From positions 136,963,049-137,027,048 of the forward strand of contig OZ026515.1 of NCBI GenBank assembly GCA_964019695.1: DNA of 64,000 bases. Reading direction: 5' to 3'. The position numbers and the translations under genes were made by a program. Below, one piece after another: positions 34,200-46,500 of this stretch. The notes below the pieces were generated by a model. It had not been told where the DNA came from and ran no database searches. It saw only the letters and a list, made by a program, of their open reading frames with translations. This DNA is from Loripinus fragilis. Taxonomy: Eukaryota > Mollusca > Bivalvia > Lucinida > Lucinidae. The first letter of the stretch is position 1, and each line of letters begins with the position of its first letter.

Positions 34200-34805
34200 T
34201 TGAGTTACTTCCTCAGCAAATAAGCCAGGGTAAAAAGAAGTACATGGACCTGTGCAAGCATACAAATAAGTACAAGCAGGTCGTGTTGGAGACCATATCT
34301 TGAATGTTTTATGGTATTCAGAGAGTAACGTATGTAACCTGGGCTGTAAAATCGTGTAAGACACTATAATAAGGATCTTTAATTCATTTGAATTGCAGCC
34401 TTATAGATTTACTATATTCACTGATGGGTGTAATACATGTATAGTCAATAACTGCCATACTGATACTTGGAAATAACATATGAAACACTAAGTAACATAT
34501 ACAACAGCAAAAACTCAAGACATTTATAAAATAAATGCTACAATTATGTAACTGTGCTATAAGAAGTTCTTAAACCTGTGCCAGACTTCAAAAAAAGAGT
34601 GAATATGTCATGTTGGAGACATTATCAGGAAAATTTAATGTTATTTTGGGAATAACGTACGTAACATGATGTTACCCGCTAACGCTGCCACTCTCAGAGG
34701 GCTAACATATTTCATTTTGTGGCTTATATAATGTAGTATCTGTAAATTATAGTGTATGAAATTCCCCCTGGGGGGAAGTGGGGTCTATAGCCAGCGCCAG
34801 GCCTG
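34200..34805 (-). repeat. Inverted copy of the left subterminal repeat
   Basis: The reverse complement matches 30955-31560, including 'ctctgagagtggcagcgtta' and the C-rich end 'ccccccagggggaattt'. Confidence 0.75.
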
Positions 34806-35225
34806 GAGAATTACATTTTACATTTTTCTGTGATATGGGGGTACCATGTTCATCATCTAATAACTCAAAAAGTATATAAGATAGAAACGTAATGCTTGCA
34901 GTTTTGGAAAGGTAAATAAAAAATCTTTAATGTAATGCCAAATTAATGAACATTAACTGGTTTCAATAAAATTTAAGACAAACTATATTAGATGCATTTA
35001 TCATTTAAAAGGGGGTTCAATGAAAAAATGTAACATACACTACATCGGGGGTGACTATATTTGTTTTCAAATGTCATTATCTGTGGCCCAGTAATAGCTT
35101 ATTTAGAAAATATAACCAATTTGGAAATCTTACCTTATCTTTTGCACTTTTCTGAAGTTTTAAAATGAATTTTAATTATCAAATATTTTGAGGGGTAACG
35201 TATGTAACAGGCTGTTACAGCTTAA
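34805..35225 (+). repeat. Direct repeat of 33480-33965
   Basis: Shares 'tgatatgggggtaccatgtt', 'aaactatatta', 'ccaatttggaaatcttacc' and 'ggctgttacag' with 33540-33940 in the same order. Confidence 0.7.
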
Positions 35226-35379
35226 CGCTGCCATTGTCAGAGGGCTAACATGTTGCAAAATCCTTGCAAGACATTGGGCTTCAAGAAAAATATGGTCTAC
35301 AAAATTCCCCCTGGGGGGGGAGGTAAACCATATCCAGCCAGTGGCCTATGACAACAGCTAAAGCAAAAGGCCCCTAAAA

Positions 35380-37260
35380 AGCTGATATCAAAAAAAAAAA
35401 AAAAAAATCTAACTTCTCAAAACTGTAATTTTGCAGATATTTTGTGCTCCCAACTCCTTCATGCATAATATGTCTACATTGTGTATGTGAAGTATTGGAT
35501 TAATCCGTCAAAAGCTGTGGTAGGAGTTGATCAGTCCATGAAGGCACTAGTTATGATAATACATGTACAATTATACATGTAAAATATCTAAGCTCTCATT
35601 GATGTCATCTTGTCAAAACATATTTATTCAACACCAAACTTGTTCATACAAATCTTCAATATGCAATGCCTATTATATACCACAGCACAGTAAGGGTCAG
35701 TGGAAAAAAATTATTTGTTTGCAAGTTATGGTTTGAACCCTGACCTTAATTTCTTTTAAAAATAGGTTTCAGTAAAATCTGTGCAAATGATATTTAAGTT
35801 AGCAATCTGCAACATTTAGTAAGATATAATGCACAAAACATTATGTCTGAAATATATCAAAGTAAGAAAAAGGCAAAGATCAAGAATCGATACAATCAAG
35901 CACCACACCTGGCCCTGGATACCAATGGAAAAGTGACAAATTCAGAATTTGACATAACAAACGGAAGCCAAGAGGTCAGCCCAATCCAAACAGGTGACCA
36001 CAAGGCATCAATAAATAGATGCGCCCGGAAGCACAACAAAAACACGACAGATATACATAAATGATCCACAAAAGAAGCACCCCTTGAAAGAGTCAGTAAA
36101 ATATTTTACTGGAGGGCTTAGACCGATTTCACGGCGCGCCAACCTCACCGTTAGTTCAGATATAGATCAAGCCACAAAGATGTTTGTTTGCATAAAAGAC
36201 CCCTAACTAATCAATGCATAATATCCTAGAATATATAAATCAAGATATAAAAACAAGATAACGCAAAGATAAAGACTCAACGAATAGAATAAAACTGAAT
36301 ATGGGAGCAAACAAATCCAACAGGTAAACCACAGTGAGCCTGACAACAGCCAAAGCATCAGGCCCCTAAAAAGCTTATATCGAAAAAATATCTAACTTCT
36401 CAAAACTGTAATTTTGCAGATATTTTGTGCTCCCAACTCCTTCATGCATAATATGTCTACATTGTGTATGCGAAGTATTGGATTAATCCGTCAAAAGCTG
36501 TGGTAGGAGTTGATCAGTCCATGAAGGCACTAGTTATGATAATGCATGTACAATTATACATGAAAAAATGTCTAAGTTCTCATTGATATTATTTTGTCAA
36601 AACATATTTATTCAGCACCAAACTCGTTCATACAAATTTTCAATATGACTACATTGTGTATGTAAAGTATAGGACTCATTCGCCAATTGCTGTGGTAGGA
36701 GATGCTAGACCTTTAAGGCAATATCAATGCATATATAAAATCCATATTAAGGAAAAATTAGATAGTAAGTCTCATAGCTGTCATTCTATCAAAATTTATA
36801 GACTTTGCACCAAGCTCCCTCATGCATATCTTCAATGTTTCATGTTATAGGTAAGTTATTGGTTAATTCATCAAAATCTGTGGAAGTTCATCTGCCCATG
36901 AAGATACTATAAACAGCCATATTAGGGGAACATATCTAAGTTTACATAGCTGTCATTTTGTCAAAAAATTATACTCTTTGCACCTCACAAATGCATATTT
37001 TCAATATGTCTACATTGTTAAGGTAAAGTATTGGATTCATTCAGCAAAAGCTGTGGTAGGAGTTGATTGGCCCATGAAAGCGCTATCTATGCATATACAA
37101 AGATATATAAAGGATAAATTGTCTAAGTTCTCATAGCTATTATTTATGAAAAACTAGTTTAAACCAAACTCATTCATGCATATGTCAAATGTATCATATG
37201 GCGACAACGTATCAAATTACTCCATCGTAAGCTGTGGTAAAAGTTGATCAGCCTGTATAA
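35380..37260. repeat. Degenerate tandem array, about 160-bp unit
   Basis: The block 'tctacattgtgtatgtgaag', then 'attggatt', 'aagctgtggtaggagttgat' and 'catgaagg' recurs near 35472, 36456, 36650, 36830, 37005 and 37190. A single similar unit lies at 51115-51190. It is overlaid by the 1-kb duplication. Confidence 0.65.
35868..36355 (-). repeat. Penelope family A 3' UTR, copy in duplication unit 2
   Basis: Uninterrupted counterpart of 30462-30950; provides the empty-site sequence for the 4.4-kb transposon. Confidence 0.8.
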
Positions 37261-37283
37261 CGCTATCTCAGCGTGAGCATAAA

Positions 37284-37335
37284 AAAGTAAGTGAGTATGA
37301 TCAGGAAATACCACAATCACACACTGCAGACCAAC
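37284..37335 (-). repeat. Penelope family B 3' tail
   Basis: 'aagtaagtgagtatgatcag' followed by 'gaaataccacaatcac', then unrelated sequence. About 50 bp only. Confidence 0.7.
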
Positions 37336-37613
37336 CCTATAATAAAAGCCATTTAGACTTAGAAGGGGAAATAACTCTAAAAAAATCTACCCTAGCCCTA
37401 ACTTTTTCATTAAAAATATATGTCTTGTAGATATTAATATGTTTGCACGATGTGATGAAATTCCAACAATGACTCTTTAAGATATTACGTAAAAAAGGTT
37501 ATGGAGGGACAGATGCATGGAGGGATACACAGAAGGAGGGGCACTCAGATGCACGGACAAGGTGAAAACAGTATACCCTCACAAACACAGTTTGGGTGCG
37601 TATAAAAACTAAA

Positions 37614-37810
37614 AGTTGAAAAGTAGCTTAGATCAGGAATCGATACAATTAAGTGTTGCACCTGACCCAAGACACCATATGGGACAGTGGAAAAACACAA
37701 GGAAACATTACACACAAGAGAGACAAGAGGTCAGCCCACTCCCAGCAAGTGATCAAAGGGCTGCAAGGAACAGAGAATACAGTATACAAAAGACAAACGT
37801 GAAATATAAG
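37614..37810 (-). repeat. Penelope family A 3' end fragment, diverged
   Basis: 'gatcaggaatcgatacaatt' and 'agaggtcagcccactcccag' match the family A 3' UTR. The open frame here is not a gene. Confidence 0.65.
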
Positions 37811-38210
37811 TAACAAAAATAGTCATAACTCATTTAAAATGTTGCAAATGATACTGGAATTCAAACTTGACATGTATTTAACTATACTCTATCCTTCCAT
37901 AAATATTGAATGAAATTGATGTATTATTTCAAATGTTATCGCTCAGAAGACAACAATGCGACAAAAACTAAGTAAAAAAAGGGCCATAACATAACTTAAA
38001 TTTTGCTTTTGATCTCCAAACTCTGACATTTTTGACATTTAAGTATGATTTACCCTTCTGTAAAATTTGAATGAAATCGATGCATTCCTCCATAAGTTAC
38101 TGATTGGAAACCAAAAGTGTGACGCTGTGGACGAGCATAACGACACCAACAACAACGACACCAACGACAACGGCACCAATGACACAGATAGAGACATGAT
38201 CCTGACGCTC
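37811..38210. repeat. Dispersed 'gggccataac' repeat, two copies, with a microsatellite end
   Basis: Two consecutive diverged copies of the repeat at 30101-30250. The second ends in 'gtgtgacgctgtggacgagc' and an 'acgacaccaac' tract, as does the copy at 60815-61030. Confidence 0.6.
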
Positions 38211-38427
38211 TGCTATGCTTCAAAGGCGACACAAAATATTGTTAGTATAAACATGCTGATCCATGCATAATTATACAGCCAATAGCATGCCATAATGTAG
38301 TGAATGTATCTTGCCAGTAAAACAAATGAAAACAAGCACATTCGACAACTAATTGATATCCCTAGTCAAAATTATGTACAAATTTTGCTTTTTTGGTTAT
38401 GGTTTGTTTTTCTGGCTGTATCAAAAA

Positions 38428-39516
38428 TAGTAAGTGAGTATGATCAGGAAATACCACAATCACAAACCACAGACAACCGTGAGGAAAAGTCGCACAACCA
38501 TCACTGGACACCAGGAAGACAAATTGAGCAAAGCAACCAGCTCTCTCTTCCCCATCAAGATAATTGCAATTCTAGAATGGACATAAAGTAACATAAAGCA
38601 ATTCTAGAATGGACATAAAGTAACGTGCAACAAAACATAGAACAATTACAGACTGCCACAATGGGAGTAACAATAAACAAAAATTCAACAACAACAAAAC
38701 CACAGCCTTAGAACGGACAGTAGCCTAAGCAACTGGGGGGGCTTAAATGCATTTTACTGGTACCAATCTTCGCCCTAGATTCTGCTGTTGTTGAAGTACA
38801 ATAAATGTTCAGCTCTCATGGAGGCCATCTTACTAATGCAATGTATCATCATGGAGAAACACTCTAATCAAATTAACATAGCCTGATAGAACAAAGAAAA
38901 GGGCTCATGACTAACAGATATTAGAGCCAAAGAAAACCTTAAGTTGAGCCACGCTGGGTCCAGCTACAGATAAGCTTCAGGCACCGACCCACCAATTAAA
39001 GCTTTACGTCAGAGCTGTCATAGAGTCTGAGGCCTGATCCACGGTCGTGCAATTAGAGAGGAAACCATAGCTTTAAACCATGATTGGGCATGCAGACTGT
39101 CGCATGATATCCAAGTTATATCCAACCCTTATATAACGTTTTACCATCTTTTTAGATTGGTCATTAAAATTAGGTTTTCCAACAATTCGTTTGAATTCAT
39201 AAACTAAATCACCATAAAATATAGGTTCTGATATGCCTTGATGCAGAAGAGTTTTTAACCCAATGTTGTATTTAACAATTAACTCTGTGGTAGAATTTAG
39301 AAAATGCTTTTTGAATTATATGATATCTATAACCTTGTTTTAATAACTTAGCAGTTAAAAATAAGTTTCTGTTGTTGAAGTTATCAACATTAGAAACACT
39401 CTAGCAAAACGAATAAGCTGAGAAATATATACACCATAGGGCGGAGGGAGAGGAACATCTCCATCAAGAAATGGGAAATTTACTATTTCAAAATTAAAGT
39501 CATCAAGTCTGAATTC
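38428..39516 (-). mobile_element. 5'-truncated Penelope family B element
   Basis: From the 3' terminus (lower coordinate) through the full family B 3' UTR to about 39000. About 500 bp of coding sequence follow for the C-terminal part of the reverse transcriptase, matching 44050-44560 of the family A element. Blocks such as 'aactagcaaaacgaat' and 'aaatgggaaattta' align. The frame is broken. Confidence 0.75.
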
Positions 39517-39519
39517 TAA

Positions 39520-40935
39520 CAAAATATAAACAAATCAGGAGCAATTACTTATGTTTCAGGAAGAACATTCTGACAAAACGTTAAACACACCTAATACGCT
39601 TGCAACATATATTCATTATGTTCATCCATAAAAATGCCATGGCTCTGAAAACACAAATTCATCAGAATTTCAGCAGGTAAAAAACAACGATTCCTCCACG
39701 TATGAAACTGCTTTAGTACCATCAAACCATGATGATACATATTAAATTTAACTTTCATAAAAAACAATTCATCCCTAACGAATTTATGTTTCTAGACAGA
39801 TGAATTTATTGAAATCAAGTCAACTAAAGAGTAATAACCCTTATATATCTAAGAACATTCTAATGAAATTCACTGTGCATCACCCTTATTCATATTCAGT
39901 TAAGTTTCATAAGATTCAATCTTTTTATTTCCAAGGTATTTTTTTAGAGACCAATTCATCGCAATTTAGGCAATCAATTGAAATTAACTCTCTGTATATC
40001 TAAAACCATAGTGACAAATTTTGAGCAACATCACCATACCATTGCCAGCTATGTTTTATGAAATTCGATCCATTAAATACTGAATGTACAATTCATTAAA
40101 GTTAAGGAGATCAAATGGCCAAATACCCCTACCACTGATACCTTACTTATAACATTTTACTTGTATCATCACACTATAGTCATATAATACAGAGTAGAAG
40201 CAACATGAACTTCCATCCATTGCATATTAAGTTATGGCGGAGGATGGAAGATTTCATTGACATTTAGGCAATCAAAGGGCAATAACTCCTCTATTACTAA
40301 ATATATTCTTAAAAAAGTAATGATCATTACCACATTTTGGTCATATATATTAAGTATTAGTTTCATGAACTTCCATCATTTGGTTAGTAAATTATGACTA
40401 TGAATGGAAAATGAATTGATATAAATGTTATTAAAGGGCATGTACTTATGAAACCATACATGAACCATGGCACTATAGACATATATACTCAGTATGTTTC
40501 AGGAAATTCCATCTTACTTACTTAATTATGGCTGATTATTGGAAAATCCTTGATATTTAGGTTATCAAAGGGAAAAACTCCTCTTTACCTAGGATATACA
40601 AACTTAATGTGCAGTACCAAATCATGGGCATTATACTTAGTATAAGTTTCATGAAATTCCATCCATTGCTGACTAAGTTATGGCTGAGGATGAGAATAAT
40701 CATTGCGATTTTGGCAATCAAAGGGCAATAATGCCTCTTCAGCTAATAATATCCTAATTAAAATTTATACACAATTCATCATTGTCATATATACTCAATA
40801 TAAGATTCCTGAAATTCTGCCATAAAGCCAAAAATTCATTGACTAATAGATAATCAAAGGGTAAAAACTTCTCTATTATTTAGGACATACTGACGAAATT
40901 TCACTTGCCTTACAACATTATAGTCATTTATATTT
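39520..40935. repeat. Degenerate tandem array, about 150-bp unit
   Basis: Blocks 'gaaattccatccattgctga', 'aagttatggctgagga' and 'atcaaagggcaataact' recur roughly every 150 bp from about 39790 to 40860. Distinct from, but similar in style to, the array at 3415-4100. Confidence 0.65.
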
Positions 40936-41085
40936 AGCATATCTTAGAGTACTTAGAGATTCATGATATATTTACATTGTATGTCTAGGAGTACACTTTG
41001 CATCTCTGTGATATTGCTCAACACATTTTGGTACACTACAATATGCAATACTGGAAACTCCATGGGCCAAGTTTATAGCAAAATA

Positions 41086-41236
41086 CTAAGTGAGTATGAT
41101 CAGGAAATACCACAATCACTAACTGCAGACAAACCCATAGCACCCCGAGGAAGAGGCACACAACCATCACAAGACACAAGGAAGACATACCAAGCAAAAC
41201 AACCAGCTCTCTCTCTCCAGCAAGTTCCAATTATCA
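41086..41236 (-). repeat. Penelope family B 3' end fragment
   Basis: 'taagtgagtatgatcaggaa' to 'accagctctctctctccagc'. A family A fragment starts about 30 bp to its right. Confidence 0.7.
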
Positions 41237-41265
41237 TATAAAGTATAATAGTAAAGAAGAGTCAA

Positions 41266-41535
41266 AGTAAGTAAGGGTGCAAAGATCAGGAATCCATACA
41301 ATCAAGTACCACACCTGACCCAGGATACCAATGGGAAAGTGACTAACTCACAGTTAGACACCACAAAAAAGAGCCAAGAGGTCAGCCCTTTCCCAGCAGG
41401 TGACCACAAAGCACATTTAAACAGACGCGCACAAAGACAAAGCAAACACAAGACAAAAAAAACACACAAAAGATCCACAAAAGAAGTAACGCCTTGGAAT
41501 GGTCAGTAACATATTTTACTGGAGGGCTTAAACCA
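41266..41535 (-). repeat. Penelope family A 3' end fragment
   Basis: 'aagtaagggtgcaaagatca' through 'atattttactggagggctta'. Confidence 0.75.
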
Positions 41536-41882
41536 AATTGGGCTTAATTGATGTATTTAATAATTTTGATAAAATGTATGCATTTACTAAGGCTCTTGTG
41601 AGACACCCTGTTTTGTTGAATGCAAACAACACATATGCATACCAGCATGTACCCCTCCTCAGCCAGATGAGAGCATTTATCATACACTTACTCAAAATAG
41701 AAAAAGAGAATGAGTATGTTCAGGCAATTTGACAATCACATGCCAAATACCAACACATGGTGCCATCCGTAAGATACAGTAGAACACAAACAAATAAGAC
41801 ACACATATGATAGTCTGAATACTGAGGCAATTGAGTAAATGGGTTGATGAGGGAGAGATGATACAAATACCACTAAAAATAT
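41536..41882. other. Non-coding stretch
   Basis: No gene. A weak tail-like block 'gaatgagtatgttcaggcaa' near 41710 may be a diverged Penelope end. Confidence 0.35.
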
Positions 41883-42560
41883 TAAGTGAGTATGATCAGG
41901 AAAACCACAATAACCAACAGCAGACAAACGCATGGCATCGTGAGGAGGAGCCACACAACAATCATGAGACACAAGGAAGACAAACAAAACAAAGCAACCA
42001 GCTCTCTCTTCCCCATCGAGATAATTGCAAAACTAAAAATGACACAAAGTAACGCACAACAAAACATAGAACAATAACAGAATCCCACAATGGGAGTAAC
42101 AATCAACAACGAAACAACAACAACAACAACAGAACCACCGCCTTAGAATGTACAGCAGCCATAGACACTGGGGGGCTTAAATGCATTTTACTGGTACCAA
42201 ACCTTTGCCCTTATTTCTGATGTTCCAGAAGTACAAACATTTCAAGATTGCATGGAGGATTCCTAACTATTGCAATGTATCATTATACAGAAACAATATA
42301 ATCAAATTAACGCACTATGACGAAACAGAGAAAACAGCTTACGACTCAGTCAGATCTAAAGAAAACCTCAGATTGAGTCAAGGAGAGCCCAGCTACAGCC
42401 AAACTTTTGGCACCAACTCATTGATTAAAGCTTTAAATCAGGGCCGTCATTGATTCTGAGGCCTGACCCACTATCGTGCTATAAAAGAGGAAATCATAGC
42501 CATAAATGGTGATTGGTTTACAACCTGGCATGCATACTGTCACATGACATCTAAGTTCAT
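41883..42560 (-). mobile_element. Penelope family B 3' UTR with C-terminal codons
   Basis: Complete family B 3' UTR from 'aagtgagtatgatcagga' through 'aggcctgacccactatcgtg' and 'catgcatactgtcacatgac'. 5'-truncated within the reverse transcriptase C-terminus. Confidence 0.75.
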
Positions 42561-42563
42561 CCA

Positions 42564-42848
42564 CCAGCCTGCATAAGGCCACTTAAGTGGCGTTTCGCAG
42601 GCAGCCTGATGGCCCAACATTGAATGCTGGCGTAGTAGCTTTATATTTTGCCAGGGGATCAGGACCAGCATTGTGATTGTTGTGTGGCTCTTACTCACGT
42701 TGCCATGGGGTTGTCTGAAGTTAGTGATTGTGGTATTTCCCTATCATACTAACATACAACCTTTGGTAAGGATCTCTATAGCTTTGTGATTTTTCATGGG
42801 AGATGAGATGCGGACCCCATGCCATCCCCTCTGGATCTGCACATGCCA
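42564..42848. mobile_element. Third MITE copy, split by a Penelope tail
   Basis: Matches 12235-12411: degenerate palindrome near 42574, 'cattgaatgctggcg', then after an insertion 'gctttgtgatttttcatggg' and 'catcccctctggatctgcac'. Confidence 0.6.
42671..42758 (+). repeat. Penelope family B 3' tail inside a MITE
   Basis: 'gtgtggctcttactcacgtt' to 'tgtggtatttccctatcata' is the last 90 bp of family B, plus orientation. The host MITE resumes afterwards. Confidence 0.65.
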
Positions 42849-43146
42849 ATAAGTCCTACCTGCATTTCAATTTTCCTGTTCCACTAGAACTGCTTAGGCT
42901 ATCTATGGCTTTGCCCATATTTAGGTAATGAAGCTGATGTAAAGGCTCAAAGCAAGGGGCAAGATCTGTATAATCTTCATAGAAATGCTGCTCACAAGGC
43001 TGCAGCTTTGAGACTGTAATGATATAAAGATAAAATGTAACAAATGGCAAAGTTATAAATAAGCAGAACCCACTTTACTCTTACAGGCAGGCATAGAGTA
43101 CATGATGGTGAAGTAGACAAACCACTCCACCAAGGGGTCCCAGCAT

Positions 43147-43312
43147 ACGAGGGCTGTTCAAATATGAATGCAAGTAGCTTCATAGCTTTCTTCACATATA
43201 TACTTTGACAAAATGGTAAACGTTCCGAAAAAGTACTATATGTCACCTTTAAACTGGCACTAGCCAAAAAGAAAATTACAGTATACTTATTGAGCTACAG
43301 CCCTTTGAATGA
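43147..43312 (-). mobile_element. Short mariner-like MITE
   Basis: One end reads TACGAGGGCTGTTCAAATAT, typical of mariner-type termini; the other, near 43307, carries ACAGCCCTTT. A second copy at 47570-47744 in the opposite order shares 'tatgaagctacttgca'. Confidence 0.5.
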
Positions 43313-43511
43313 GGGTCATGTTAGTATACTAGCAAACTCAATGCTTCAATCATATACCAGTGGTATAGACGAGCGTATAATTCTTGGATAAACGGGTGAA
43401 ATTTCTTGAAATTTTTAAGGAACGATCCCCATATTCTTATATAATGATTCAGTGAAAGTTGTAAAAATCCAACATGCTTTTGTTAAATTACAAAGAATCG
43501 TTCTCACTTAA

Positions 43512-46500
43512 AAGTAAGTAATGGTGCAAAGATCAGGAATCGATACAATCAAGTACCACACCTGACCCAGGATACCAATGGGAAAGTGACAAACTCACAG
43601 AAGACACCACAAAAAAGAGCCAAGAGGTCAGCCCTTTCCCAGCAGGTGACCACAAAGCACATATAAACAGACGCGCACAAAACATAGCAAACACAAGACA
43701 GAACAAAAACATAAAAGATCCACAAAAGAAGTACCGCCTTGGAACGGTCAGTAAAATATTTTACTGGAGGGCTTAAACCGGTTTAACGGCGCCAACCTCA
43801 CCCTTAATTCAGATGTGGATCAAGACACATAGATATTTGGTTTGCATGAAAGACCCCTAACTTATCAATGCATCATCTCCTAAAACATATAAATCAAGAT
43901 ATAACAAGGAGATAAAGCAAGGATAAGGACTCAACAGTAAATTAAACTGAATACCGGAGCAAAAGAAATCCAACAGGTAAACCCCGGTGGGCCCAACAAA
44001 CAGCCAAAGCATCAGGCCCCTACCATCTCATCAATAGATAAGTCTTTAAGTCGGAACCATCATAGAGTCTGAAGTCCGACCCACCGGCGTGCAATTAAAG
44101 AGGAAAGCAAAGTTGCCAACTGTGATTGGGTTGACTACCAAGCATGCAGTCTGTTGCAATACATTAATGTTATAGCCAATCTTTTTATAATGGGAAATTA
44201 TTTTAATGAACTGCGCTGAAAAATTATTAGAGCCAACAATCTTCTTCAACTTATACACCAAGTCACCATAGAAATCAGGTTCCGAAAGTCCTTGGCGCAA
44301 GAGAGATTTAAGTCCAACTTGGAATTTAGAAATCAAATCATAGTATCGTCTATAAAATTTTGAAAATGTTTTGCGAAGTTTATGATACCGATAGCCTTGT
44401 TTAAGAAGTTTCTGAGTTAACAATTTATTGCGAGTGTTGAAGTCAGCAACATAGCTAGATGCTCTAGCAAAACGAATGAGTTGAGAGATATAGACTCCAT
44501 AGGATGTAGAACGAGGAACATCACCATCTAAAAATGGGAAATTGACAATTTCAAAATCAAAGTCGTCACGTTTGTCATAAATTTTGGTAGAAACAATATC
44601 ATTAGAAATTGACAAATGCAAGTCTAAAAATGCGGCTTCGGTATCAGAGGCATTGGCTTTATTAAGTTGGAGCTCTGAAGGGTATATTTGACTAACCATA
44701 TTGTCAAAATAAACATTATTAATATTTAAAATATCGTCCAAATATCTGGAAGTAGTGTTAAACGCATCAATAACATCAGCCTGCTTATCATCAGAAAGAG
44801 ACATCATAAAGTCCCTTTCACAACAAAACAGGAATAAATCTGCAACCAGGGGAGCACAATTAGTGCCCATAGGAATCCCAACAACTTGTCTATAGAGCTT
44901 GGTGCCAAATCGAATAAAAATGTTGTCCAACAAAAAGGTCAGCGCATCGCATACATTTTGACACGACCATGCATGATATTTTTTAGGTTTTTCTGAAGTA
45001 AAAAATGCGTTTCTGTCACTACATGCAAGGTAAGGAGAGCCTTCTCTCTGGAAGGTACTTTCAATAAGATCAATAAGTTTATCTTTAATTAAATTATGAG
45101 GTAAAGTAGTGTAAAGAGTAGAAAAATCATAAGTAGACAAACTGGTCGCATTGAAATCTCTAGCTTTAAGTTTATCTAAAATTTCACCTGAATTTTTAAT
45201 CGACCAAAATAGGTTTTTACCAGATCTCTCATACCTTTTCACAATATTTGATAACATGTTTTTTAACAGCTGTAAGACACGAGGTTAACAATTTAGAAAG
45301 TTCTGTTGTTGTACAAGGACTAGAATTTGCAATAAATCTAGCTTTATAGGGTTTTTTATGGAGTTTAGGTAACCAGTACAACGTAGGAACTTTGTCTTGA
45401 TTTTCTTTAGCTTTGACACCAAAATGTAGGGCTGTATGACAACCATGCCCATCAACAATCACCCTTTCACTTAAAGAAGGCTGCAGTTTATAGGCATTAG
45501 TGTCAACAAGCTCACGCTTAAGAGTATTAATATAATACAATCGTCAAACAACTACAACATTGTTAGCAGCTTTATCTGCTGGAACCAAAACATAGTTCAT
45601 ATGAAAATCCTGGATACCTCGTTTAAGATGACTAAAAGAAGATTAAGGTTTAGGGGGCAAAAGATGTGTATTACGAGAGTAAAATAAAATACCAGTATCA
45701 ATCATTTTAAAAATGTTAATCTTCCATTCCTTCAAAGCATCAGGTTCAACATTTTCCCGTTTGCACCAACGATTACTGAAGTCATTTAAAGAAGCAGCGA
45801 TCTCTCTACGACATTTAGAGAAATCAATATTAGAGGGAAATCTATATTTAGGACCTTTAGAAATGATATTGCGAATTCTAGCGTCAGGAATGACATTTAG
45901 ATTACCTGTAATAACATGCCCTGCAGAGGGATATAAATAATTTGAATTTTTACAATCTCAGGAGGCAGGAGTATTGGAATCTATATCTAAATCATTTACA
46001 ATTTTATTAAAGTTAAATATCGTAGACCTTATTGGTTTGTTATATTTATAACAAATGATAGGAGTTTTAGAATTATTAAAATAATTTGGAATAGATGAAA
46101 TCACTGAATTATCCTTGAAGATACTATGTAAATCAATAAACTCAATACCTTTGTTAATGAATGGAATTTTGATAAAATGTCGTTTATGGTTGACCTCAGA
46201 ATCGATATAAGGACTAAGGAAATGTTGAACATAACACCTTGTAAGGAGTGCTGCTTTATATAATTTGTTTGCTCTATCATAAAGTTTATTAGCCTCTAAC
46301 TCTAAATTGCGTAAAACTGAGATAGGCAAGGAACTTAAAAATGAAAATAAGCCATGTCGACCATGATTAGTTAAAGCCAAAGAAAGATCCTTTAGAGAAG
46401 TATTTAAGCGTTTTTCAGTACAAATTTTGCGCTTAATGTTGCCATTTTTACGTTTACCATGACATCTACTTTTACGTTTTTTACATTCCAAAACAGAAAA

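Larger units (their letters stand above)
30951..35348. mobile_element. 4.4-kb DNA transposon with TGA target duplication
   Basis: The element begins TAGGCC and ends GGCCTA. It is flanked by TGA on both sides, and the uninterrupted duplicate (36341-36350, 'gcctgacaac') shows a single TGA. Terminal similarity spans about 45 bp around a C-rich tract 'cccccccagggggaatttt'. Inside, the left 0.8 kb (to about 31745) is repeated inverted at about 34200-34805, and 33480-33965 is repeated directly at 34805-35225. The motif gttacgtacgttac recurs in the ends. The middle (31800-33500) looks like broken coding sequence. Superfamily not identified. Confidence 0.78.
30258..36650. repeat. 1-kb tandem duplication, first copy split by a transposon
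   Basis: Unit 1 is 30258-30950 plus 35352-35656; unit 2 is about 35657-36650. They share every block in order: 'taccacagcccagtaagggt', a Penelope family A tail, 'aactcctaccacag'-type and 'catatttattca' blocks. The junction falls at 'tcaatatg'. Unit 1 is interrupted by the element at 30951-35348. Confidence 0.8.
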
